A stretch of 64,000 bases of DNA, taken from NCBI RefSeq assembly GCF_051912485.1, contig NZ_CP196822.1:1240001-1304000 (forward strand). Reading direction: 5' to 3'. The stretch is from Nitrobacter sp051912485. GTDB lineage: Bacteria > Pseudomonadota > Alphaproteobacteria > Rhizobiales > Xanthobacteraceae. A model generated the notes under the pieces. That model did not search any database. It saw only the letters and a list, made by a program, of their open reading frames with translations, and was not told the origin of the DNA. Of this stretch, positions 53,090 to 60,505 are shown piece by piece. Within the stretch, counting starts at the first letter, position 1; each line of letters opens with the position of its first letter. The position numbers were made by a program, and so were the translations under genes.

Positions 53090-54592
53090 ATGCCCGATGC
53101 CGTCAAGGTCGGCTTTGTTCCGCTTTCGACCGCCCCACGCGGCATCCTCGTGGTGTTCTGCGACGATACGCTGAAATTCGGCCGGGCTACGAGCAAGGTT
53201 CTCGGGGCATCAGCCAGCGTCGTCAAACGAGCCTCAGCGACCAATCGGTTCAAGGGCAAAAGTGCCGCGACGCTCGATATCCTCGCACCGGAGGGTGTCA
53301 AGGCGGATCGCCTGATCGTCGTCGGTACTGGCACGGCGTCTGCCCTCAAGGGCAGCGATTTCCTCAAATTCGGCGGCGTCCTCGCCGGAAAGATTCGCGG
53401 CGACACCGGTGCCGTCACAGTCGTTGCGGAACTGCCGTCGGGGGCGATGAACTCCGATCAATCGGCGTCTCTGGCCTCCGGCATCCGATTGCGCGCTTAC
53501 AAATTCGATCGCTACAAGACCAGGAAGAAAGACGGCGACGACACGGCCCTGCAAGCCGATGTGTCGATCGCGGTCGCCGATCCCGCTGCTGTGAAGAAAG
53601 CCTTCGCCCCGGACAATCATGTTGTCGATGGCGTTAACATCGCGCGCGATCTCGTGAACGAGCCGCCTAATGTGCTCTATCCGGAAGAATTCGCGCGGCG
53701 CGCCAGCCAGTTGCGCAAGATCGGGGTCGGCATCGATATTCTCGACGTCAAGGCGATGGCAAAACTTGGCATGGGCGCGTTGCTCGGTGTCGGGCAGGGG
53801 TCGGTGCGACCCAGCCGGACCGTGGTCATGCGCTGGAACGGCGGCAAGAAGGGCGAGCCGCCGATTGCCTTTGTCGGCAAGGGCGTCTGCTTCGATACCG
53901 GCGGCATCTCAATCAAGCCCGCCGGCAGCATGGAAGACATGAAGGGCGACATGGGCGGCGCAGCCTGCGTGGTCGGGTTGATGCATGCGCTGGCTGCGCG
54001 CAAGGCGAAGGTCAATGTCGTCGGCGCGATCGGTCTCGTCGAGAACATGCCCGACGGCAACGCGCAGCGGCCCGGCGATATCGTGACCTCGATGTCCGGC
54101 CAGACCATCGAGGTCATCAATACCGACGCCGAGGGCCGGCTCGTTCTCGCCGACGTGCTCTGGTACGTGGCGAAAAAATTTAAGCCGAACGTCATGATCG
54201 ATCTCGCAACGCTGACCGGGGCGATCATGGTTGCGCTCGGCACCGAACACGCCGGTCTTTTTTCCAACAACGATCAGTTGTCGGAGCGGCTCACCAAGAT
54301 TGGCCTCGAGACCGGCGAACGCGTATGGCGCATGCCGCTCGCGCCCGAATACGACAAGCTGATCGACTCGCAGTTTGCCGACATGAAAAATATCGGCGGC
54401 CGTTATGGCGGCTCGATCACGGCTGCGCAATTTTTACAACGGTTTGTCGACAACACGCCCTGGGCGCATCTCGACATCGCGGGAACAGCGATGGGCGCTC
54501 CGAAATCCGACATCAATCAGAGCTGGGGATCCGGCTTTGGCGTACGCCTGTTGGACCGGCTGGTGGCGGAATACTACGAAACGCGGCGATGA
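53090..54592 (+). CDS. pepA: Leucyl aminopeptidase
   Basis: 500-residue M17 aminopeptidase (dinuclear metal). Metal-binding and catalytic signatures: VGKGVCFDTGGISIKPAGSMEDMKGDMGG and NTDAEGRLVLAD. An N-terminal macrodomain-like half is present. ATG 53090 has GGAGGA upstream; a TTG one codon earlier is not needed. The stop overlaps the holC start by four bases. Confidence 0.97.
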   Translation: MPDAVKVGFVPLSTAPRGILVVFCDDTLKFGRATSKVLGASASVVKRASATNRFKGKSAATLDILAPEGVKADRLIVVGTGTASALKGSDFLKFGGVLAGKIRGDTGAVTVVAELPSGAMNSDQSASLASGIRLRAYKFDRYKTRKKDGDDTALQADVSIAVADPAAVKKAFAPDNHVVDGVNIARDLVNEPPNVLYPEEFARRASQLRKIGVGIDILDVKAMAKLGMGALLGVGQGSVRPSRTVVMRWNGGKKGEPPIAFVGKGVCFDTGGISIKPAGSMEDMKGDMGGAACVVGLMHALAARKAKVNVVGAIGLVENMPDGNAQRPGDIVTSMSGQTIEVINTDAEGRLVLADVLWYVAKKFKPNVMIDLATLTGAIMVALGTEHAGLFSNNDQLSERLTKIGLETGERVWRMPLAPEYDKLIDSQFADMKNIGGRYGGSITAAQFLQRFVDNTPWAHLDIAGTAMGAPKSDINQSWGSGFGVRLLDRLVAEYYETRR

Positions 54593-55041
54593 CCGAAGTC
54601 CTATTCTATCATCTGCAGAATATGTCGCTTGAAAGCGTTCTGCCGCCGCTCCTCGAAAAAACCTTCGAGCGTGGCTGGCGAGCCGTCGTGCACACAACCT
54701 CCGAGGAGCGTGCCGATGCGCTCGACGCGCATCTATGGACCTATCGCGACGACTCATTTTTACCGCATGCGACGTGGCGGATCGAGGACGCGAGCGACCA
54801 GCCGATCGTTCTGACAATCGACGGCCACAATCCCAATCGGGCAACCGTCAGATTTCTGATCGACAGCGCGCCGCTTCCGGCAAGCCCGGAAGCCTACGAA
54901 CGGCTGGTGCTGGTTTTCGATGGCGACGACGGTGTCGCGCTGGACGCTGCGCGGGCTGTCTGGACCGAATGCAAGTCGCGGGGGTTCGAGGTGACCTACT
55001 GGCAGGCCGACGAAAGGGGACGCTGGCAGCGTCGGCAATAG
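54589..55041 (+). CDS. holC: DNA polymerase III subunit chi
   Basis: 150-residue chi subunit, linking the clamp loader to single-stranded DNA-binding protein. TEVLFYHLQNMSLESVLPPLLEKTFERGW, then WRIEDASDQPIVLTIDG and ERLVLVFDGDDG are typical. ATGA overlap with pepA, the usual neighbour of holC. An AT-rich palindrome begins two bases after the stop. Confidence 0.95.
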   Translation: MTEVLFYHLQNMSLESVLPPLLEKTFERGWRAVVHTTSEERADALDAHLWTYRDDSFLPHATWRIEDASDQPIVLTIDGHNPNRATVRFLIDSAPLPASPEAYERLVLVFDGDDGVALDAARAVWTECKSRGFEVTYWQADERGRWQRRQ

Positions 55042-55129
55042 CGATATATATAGCTATATATATTGTAATTTATTAATATTTGAGGCTTTCTGATCTGAAT
55101 TCACGGCTGGCCACGGTCGTGCCTCAAAT
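55041..55129 (+). promoter_or_regulatory. AT-rich palindrome and inverted repeat after holC
   Basis: ATATATATAGCTATATATAT (55044-55063) is a perfect 20-bp palindrome, and almost all of 55043-55083 is A or T in an otherwise GC-rich region. An inverted repeat ATTTGAGGC (55078-55086) and GCCTCAAAT (55121-55129) follows. This may be an upstream activating or silencing element for the lipoprotein gene at 55175 or a structure ending the pepA-holC transcript. Confidence 0.55.
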
Positions 55130-55174
55130 TGGTGTTGGGACAGCTTTTTTTACGATCCATTGGGAACAGAATTC

Positions 55175-55747
55175 GTGAGACAGCCCAGATTTCACCGAAG
55201 GGCCTTGATGTCGTTGCTTTTCTTGGCGCCGCTTGTATCGGGTTGCAGCGGCGCATCGGACATGTTGTCGTCCGCCAAGGATGCGGACTGGTTTTCGCGA
55301 TCGGGTAGGCTGTTCATCAAGAACGTTTCGATCGAAACGCCGCCACTCACCCCAGACAAGCCGGTGACCCCGGACGACCTCATCAGCGCGGACGGCCTTT
55401 GTCCCGGCATGGCACCGCCGATCGGCGCTGGTGAATCCAGCGCGCTTGCCGATGGCGCAGCAGGGGGGCCGACAACGTCGACATCTGTGGCGCCTGTTAC
55501 AGGCACGGTGGCGCTGGGTCACACCGAATGCGACGTAACGCGCGGTATCGGCGCGCCGGACAATGTCAGCCTCTCCAACAATCCGCACGGCGACCGCGTT
55601 GCGGTGCTGACGTTCCTTAAGGGGTCGCGCGCCGGAATCTACACCTTTACCGCGGGACGTCTGTCCTCGATCGAAAGGGCGCCTGAACCGGTCGCACCTG
55701 CGAAGCCAGAGCGGCGAGCGAAAAAGAAGAAGGGCGCGGCGACCTGA
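55175..55747 (+). CDS. Predicted lipoprotein, function unknown
   Basis: About 190 residues from a GTG at 55175. The signal sequence MRQPRFHRRALMSLLFLAPL ends in a lipobox VSGC with Cys24, so it should be lipid-modified. The body contains SIETPPLTPDKPVTPDDLISADGLCPGM and a SmpA/BamE-like looking segment: GTVALGHTECDVTRGIGAPDN ... DRVAVLTFLKGSRAGIYTFTAGRLSSIE. The last 20 residues are Lys/Arg/Ala-rich. An ATG at 55208 and a TTG at 55160 are alternatives. The resemblance to BamE-type domains is only suggestive. Confidence 0.78.
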   Translation: MRQPRFHRRALMSLLFLAPLVSGCSGASDMLSSAKDADWFSRSGRLFIKNVSIETPPLTPDKPVTPDDLISADGLCPGMAPPIGAGESSALADGAAGGPTTSTSVAPVTGTVALGHTECDVTRGIGAPDNVSLSNNPHGDRVAVLTFLKGSRAGIYTFTAGRLSSIERAPEPVAPAKPERRAKKKKGAAT

Positions 55748-55767
55748 GTTTTCGGTGCCTCAGAGCC

Positions 55768-55862
55768 TTTCCGCTTCTGATGGAATCAGAAGCGAGGCCT
55801 TATTTTTGATTGGACGCGTTTTCTTCACGCGAACCGGTACCCACTTCGCTTGAAAACGCTTT
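55768..55862. repeat. REP-like palindromic repeat, copy D
   Basis: Perfect 10-bp arms CGCTTCTGAT / ATCAGAAGCG with a GGA loop (55772-55794), then GCGTTTTC (55816-55823) and GAAAACGC (55852-55859) flanking CACGCGAACCGGTACCCAC. Close match to copy C (42598). Between the lipoprotein gene and the convergent ABC-F gene. Confidence 0.75.
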
Positions 55863-57738
55863 AGCTCGGTGTTTCTTCGTATGATGCGCTGGCCTCCAGC
55901 CAGGCCTCTTCGGCGCGCTGCAGGGCGTTGGTTGCACTGGCGCGCGCCTTGCTCAGTTGCGCGGCCTGTTTGGGATCGCGCTTGAACAGATCCGGCAACG
56001 CCAGGGCGACATCGATTTTCGCGATGATACCGGTGATCCGCTCGATCTCGGCTTCGGCGTTCGCGATCTTCTGTTTGAGCGGCACGCGCTTTTCAGTCTT
56101 GGTGCGTTGAGGCTTGTCGCGGCCGTTGTCGCGCTCACTGGATCCGCGATCGCGGGCGCTTGTGCGCATGCCTCGCGCTGACAGAACCGCGCGTCGGTAA
56201 TCGTCGAGGTCGCCATCGTAAGGTGTGACCGCTCGGTCTGCGACCACCCACAATTGGTCGGCGCAGGCTTCGATCAGGTAGCGATCGTGCGAGACCATGA
56301 TCACGGCGCCGGGAAATTCGTTGATGGCTTCGGCAAGAACGGCGCGGCTGTCGATATCGAGATGGTTGGTCGGCTCGTCGAGAATGATCATGTTCGGCGC
56401 GTAGAATGTCGCAAGCCCGAGTAGAAGGCGCGCTTTTTCGCCGCCCGACAGGCTTCTCACGAGGGTGTCGCCTGCCTTGCCGGAAAAGCCGATGGCGCCG
56501 ACGCGGGCGCGGATTTTCGTTTCCGGTGCACCGAGCATCAGTCGGCGCACATGATCGTAGGGCGAGCCATCGAGGTCCAGTTCGTCGGTCTGATGCTGGG
56601 CGAAATAGCCGATCGACAATTTGTCGGCGCGCACCACCTTGCCGGCAAACGGTTGCAGCTTTCCCGCGAGCAGTTTGACGAGGGTGGACTTGCCGTTGCC
56701 GTTGGCGCCGAGCAGGGCGATGCGATCATCCTCGTCGATCCTCAAGGTCACGTGTTTGAGGACCGGCGATTCCGGGTCGTAACCAACGGTTGCCTGATCA
56801 ACGGCGATGATCGGCGGCGACAGCAGCTTTTCTGGCACGGGAAAAGAAATCTCACGTACGTCCTGCGTGACCAGCGCGGTCACGGGCTTCATGCGTTCGA
56901 GCATCTTCACGCGTGACTGTGCCTGACGCGCCTTCGAGGCCTTGGCCTTGAAGCGATCGACGAAGTCCTGGAGCCGCTTGCGTTCGTCGGCCTGCCGCCT
57001 GGCGTGCTTGGCGTCGAGCATCTCGCGGGTGGCGCGCTGGTCCTCGAAGGAAGAATAGGTGCCCTTGTAGAGCGAGAGCTTGCCGCGATCGAGGTGCAGA
57101 ATCTGATCGACGGATGTGTCGAGCAGGTCGCGGTCATGACTGATTACGATGACCGTGCGAGGATAGTTCGCGAGATGATCTTCCAGCCAGAGCGTGCCTT
57201 CGAGATCGAGGTAGTTGGTCGGCTCGTCCAGCAGCAGCAGGTCGGGTGCGGCAAAGAGGGTCGCAGCCAGCGCGACACGCATGCGCCAGCCGCCTGAAAA
57301 TTCCGAGCAGGGTCGGGCCTGATCCGCGGTTGAAAATCCGAGACCGCTCAGGATCGACGCCGCCCGCGCCGGCGCGGAATGGGCATCGATATCGACAAGA
57401 CGCGTCTGGATGTCCGCGATGCGATGGGGGTCGCGCGCGGTTTCGGCTTCGGACAGCAGCGTGTGGCGTTCGGCGTCGGCCTTGAGCACCACCTCGACCA
57501 GGCTCTCCGGGCCGTCGGGCGCTTCTTGCGCGAGGCTGCCGATGCGCCAGCGCGGCGGAATGGCGATGGTGCCCGTTTCTGTCGGGAGTTCTCCGCGGAT
57601 CGCCTGGAACAGCGTGGATTTGCCGACGCCGTTGCGTCCGACAAAGCCGACGCGCGCGCCGGGCACGATCTGTACGGAGCTATGGTCGATCAGAAGCCGT
57701 CCGGCGATGCGGATCGAGATATCGGTGAGGGAAAGCAT
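55861..57738 (-). CDS. ABC-F family ATPase
   Basis: 625-residue protein with two ABC ATPase domains and no membrane segment. Walker A motifs GRNGVGKSTLFQA and GANGNGKSTLVKL; signatures SGGWRMRVALA and SGGEKARLLLGLA; Walker B LLLLDEPTNYLDL and MIILDEPTNHLDI. A linker and a charged, coiled C-terminal region follow (IANAEAEIERITGIIAKID). ABC-F proteins act on the ribosome (EttA/Uup/YheS types). The hairpin GCTGGC/GCCAGC immediately upstream of the start might affect translation. Confidence 0.95.
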   Translation of the reverse strand: MLSLTDISIRIAGRLLIDHSSVQIVPGARVGFVGRNGVGKSTLFQAIRGELPTETGTIAIPPRWRIGSLAQEAPDGPESLVEVVLKADAERHTLLSEAETARDPHRIADIQTRLVDIDAHSAPARAASILSGLGFSTADQARPCSEFSGGWRMRVALAATLFAAPDLLLLDEPTNYLDLEGTLWLEDHLANYPRTVIVISHDRDLLDTSVDQILHLDRGKLSLYKGTYSSFEDQRATREMLDAKHARRQADERKRLQDFVDRFKAKASKARQAQSRVKMLERMKPVTALVTQDVREISFPVPEKLLSPPIIAVDQATVGYDPESPVLKHVTLRIDEDDRIALLGANGNGKSTLVKLLAGKLQPFAGKVVRADKLSIGYFAQHQTDELDLDGSPYDHVRRLMLGAPETKIRARVGAIGFSGKAGDTLVRSLSGGEKARLLLGLATFYAPNMIILDEPTNHLDIDSRAVLAEAINEFPGAVIMVSHDRYLIEACADQLWVVADRAVTPYDGDLDDYRRAVLSARGMRTSARDRGSSERDNGRDKPQRTKTEKRVPLKQKIANAEAEIERITGIIAKIDVALALPDLFKRDPKQAAQLSKARASATNALQRAEEAWLEASASYEETPS

Positions 57739-57809
57739 GCTGGCTTTTCACCGCTGTGCCAGCCAAACGCAACCTGTTTGTGGTAGTTCGCGAGAGATCG
57801 GCGGTCGGC

Positions 57810-58031
57810 TCACGACCAGTTAGAAATGCCGGAAACGGGAGCTGTGCCCGAAATGCTATCGGGCGTACCGTCTTGCGTGCGCAGTTGGTCCAGCAGAAGC
57901 TGGAGTTGGACGGGTAGCTTCGCCTCTTCGGGCCGGACATGGGCCCGCAGCCGCTCGCCGATCGCCTCGGCGACCGCCTTGCCGGTCTTCGCATCGATCC
58001 GGTCAGCGCTTTCGGCGGTTCCGTCAGACAT
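57810..58031 (-). CDS. Small hypothetical protein with NepR-like pattern
   Basis: 73 residues from ATG 58031 with a GAGGA just upstream. The central stretch AIGERLRAHVRPEEAKLPVQ and LQLLLDQLRTQD resembles the NepR anti-sigma pattern (IG-x-x-L-R-A ... P ... LL-x-QL) with a one-residue offset. No phyR, ecfG or general-stress promoter is nearby, so NepR identity is doubtful. It lies 71 bases upstream of the ABC-F gene in the same direction, so the two may be co-transcribed. Function unknown. Confidence 0.6.
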   Translation of the reverse strand: MSDGTAESADRIDAKTGKAVAEAIGERLRAHVRPEEAKLPVQLQLLLDQLRTQDGTPDSISGTAPVSGISNWS

Positions 58032-58262
58032 TCCTCGTTCGTCTCCATATACCAGAGGACACGGGATTAAGTCGTGGAGTGGCAAATTGTTTCCGGCGGT
58101 ATGTGCCCATGGCATGCGGAATCTGCAAGCACAAACGTTAACGCCCGGCAGGAATCAGTCGGATGGCGCGCGCGGCTGAAATCGCGAAAAGCTCGCCCAG
58201 GCCGGCTGCACGACAACGATCAGAGGCTCCGGGCGGGGTGGAGCCGCTCTTGTTCCAGCTCG

Positions 58263-59594
58263 CTAGCCGTCGTTCAGGCGTATGCCGGCTCGGAGAAATT
58301 TCTGGGGATCGACCGCTTCCCCGTCGATCCGTGTTTCGTAATGCAGGTGAGGGCCGGTCGAACGGCCGGTCGATCCGACTTCTCCGACGACTTGTCCGAT
58401 CTTGATGGATTGGCCGACGTTCACGTTGATCGCGGAGAGGTGACCATAACGGGTCGACAGACCGTTGCCATGATCTATCTCGACCATCCGCCCATAGCCG
58501 CCGCCCCAGCCTGCGGAGACAACCTTTCCGTTCGCCGTTGCACGTACGGGATCTCCCATCGATGCGCGGAAATCGAGACCGGTATGCATCGCCGGGCGCC
58601 CGACGAACGGATCGACGCGCACGCCGAAGCCCGAGGAGAGCTCGATCTCGCCCACTACTGGCTTGCGATAGGGAACGAGGGCGAGGGCGCCGTTGAGTCG
58701 ATCGATCTGTCCCCGGGTCAGATTGACACGGTAGAGCTGGCGCTCGAACGGGCTAGCATCGGATCGGAGCTTGACGGGTACATAGGGCCCCCCCGTTCCG
58801 GGGTAAGGCGTGCCGGCTTCCATTTTCGTCACATTGAGTCCGAGCTCGGAGAAAACTCCGCGCATTCGGCGGGCCCGGGATTCCATGCGGTTCTCGACCG
58901 AATTCAGTTCGGCGATCTGGCGGCTCTCGACCCGATCGAGCGATGATTCAAGCCGCATCAGTTTGTTGACCTGACCTGTGACTTTCTCGAACCGGACCGG
59001 CTGCTTACGGAGGTCGGGCGGCGCCACGAAGGCCGCGGCATCGTTGATCGGGGAGGGTTTTGCAGATCCCGACGAGCTTGCATCGGCGTCGTTTTCCGCC
59101 TTCCGGGGCGACCCCTTGATCGACCCTGTTACTGAAACGTCAGGCATGGCGTTCAGGGCCGCTGCGCGAGATTCGAGCACCGCCTGACGGCGCACGACCT
59201 CTTCGAGTTTTCTGTCTATCTGTTCCTGATCGAGCAATTGGCGGCTGGTGGTGCGATCGACACGCGCGCGCAATTCGGCAATGCGGTCCTCATAGGCGTA
59301 CTGCATGTCGGCCTGGCGCGAGATGAGCCGTGTCAGCACGTCGTCGCGAAAGGCGAAGTAGGTGGCGGTCGCGGCGGACCAGACCCCGAGCAGCGTGACC
59401 GTTCCCACGGCGATCCAGAATACCACCGGGCCGAAACGAACCTGCCTGCCGGCATGGGCAAGGGTGTAGCCGCGCTGCGTTTCCTTCTCCCCCGACGACA
59501 GGGCGGCCGAACCCGCGTGGCGGGAAGGATGTCGATTGTGATCGTGCGCGCGATGCTGCGGATACTCGGCAAACTGACTGGAACGGTACGACAT
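58263..59594 (-). CDS. M23 family peptidoglycan endopeptidase
   Basis: 443 residues from ATG 59594 (GGGAG six bases upstream). A cytoplasmic, His/Arg-rich N-terminus is followed by one membrane helix (VVFWIAVGTVTLLGVWSAATA), a coiled coil (DRIAELRARVDRTTSRQLLD, KLEEVVRRQAVLESRAA), a linker, and a C-terminal LytM domain. The metal site is intact: MHTGLDF, RYGHLS and PHLHYE. It cleaves peptide cross-bridges of peptidoglycan. The domain order resembles membrane-anchored M23 enzymes used in cell separation. Confidence 0.93.
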   Translation of the reverse strand: MSYRSSQFAEYPQHRAHDHNRHPSRHAGSAALSSGEKETQRGYTLAHAGRQVRFGPVVFWIAVGTVTLLGVWSAATATYFAFRDDVLTRLISRQADMQYAYEDRIAELRARVDRTTSRQLLDQEQIDRKLEEVVRRQAVLESRAAALNAMPDVSVTGSIKGSPRKAENDADASSSGSAKPSPINDAAAFVAPPDLRKQPVRFEKVTGQVNKLMRLESSLDRVESRQIAELNSVENRMESRARRMRGVFSELGLNVTKMEAGTPYPGTGGPYVPVKLRSDASPFERQLYRVNLTRGQIDRLNGALALVPYRKPVVGEIELSSGFGVRVDPFVGRPAMHTGLDFRASMGDPVRATANGKVVSAGWGGGYGRMVEIDHGNGLSTRYGHLSAINVNVGQSIKIGQVVGEVGSTGRSTGPHLHYETRIDGEAVDPQKFLRAGIRLNDG

Positions 59595-59695
59595 CGGCAC
59601 TCCCGCGCCGGCCTGAAACGCGTGTTCCAGTCGGCTCAACTTCGGTGCTGATTTGAACCGTTCATGGTTAATTTTCGGGAAATGGCGGTGCGTTG

Positions 59696-60331
59696 TTACA
59701 GGCCGCGGGCCGTGGCAAGCACATCTTCGGCGTGACCGTCGACCTTGACTCGCCGCCAGACGCGGGCGATCCGGCCGTCCGCATTCACCAGCACGGTGGT
59801 GCGAAGAATTCCGGTGAAAGATCTGCCGTACATGGATTTTTCGCCCCAGGCGCCATAGGCTTCCAACATTTCGTGCTTCTCATCTGAGATGAGAGGAATC
59901 GACAGCTTGTACTTGGTACGGAATGAGTCCTGCGCCTTCACGGGATCGGCAGACACTCCCAGTACCGTCGTTCCGCAGGCGGCGAACTCTTTCGCCAGCC
60001 GGGTGAAATCCATCGCCTCCTTGGTGCAGCCCGGCGTACCGGCGCGCGGATAGAAAAAGATCACAAGCTTTCGTCCAGCGAAATCGGCGAGCGAAACGCG
60101 GGTGCCGTCATCCCGTGGAAGGTTGAAGGCCGGTGCTCGGGAGCCCTCTGCAAGACCGTTCCCTTGAGCCCCGGGCGATGATTCTGTCGAAGGCGATTTG
60201 GGCTTTTTGCTCGCTGCCAACGAGGACGATGGGCCGGCGCTTGGAACTGGTTTTGTGCGGGGAGCCGCTGTCGTGCGGGCAGTCCTGGTGGCGGCCGGTT
60301 TGGAGGATTTCTTGCGTATCTTCTTGGACAT
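59696..60331 (-). CDS. bcp: Bcp-type peroxiredoxin with basic N-terminal tail
   Basis: 211-residue peroxiredoxin that reduces peroxides. The Prx domain begins near residue 60; the peroxidatic Cys102 lies in YPRAGTPGCTKEAMDF. The Cys five residues later found in E. coli Bcp is absent (Ala/Met there); the only other Cys, C119, lies in KEFAACGTTV. The first 60 residues are Lys/Arg/Ser/Ala/Pro-rich (MSKKIRKKSSKPAATRT) and probably disordered; they resemble histone-like tails. ATG 60331 has AGGAAGG upstream. Confidence 0.92.
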   Translation of the reverse strand: MSKKIRKKSSKPAATRTARTTAAPRTKPVPSAGPSSSLAASKKPKSPSTESSPGAQGNGLAEGSRAPAFNLPRDDGTRVSLADFAGRKLVIFFYPRAGTPGCTKEAMDFTRLAKEFAACGTTVLGVSADPVKAQDSFRTKYKLSIPLISDEKHEMLEAYGAWGEKSMYGRSFTGILRTTVLVNADGRIARVWRRVKVDGHAEDVLATARGL

Positions 60332-60505
60332 ACGCCTTCCTTTCGTCGCTTTCCAGCGCTCAGTATCCGCTCGACTCTCGGGGATGCCCGGGCGACTCGC
60401 TCGTGCTGTGGCCACTGTGCATTTCCGCCGACCGCGGGGTAGGGTTACTAAGGATTCGACGAATTATCCGTCCCGCTTTCTGCTCGGTATGCACCAAGGG
60501 GCCGG

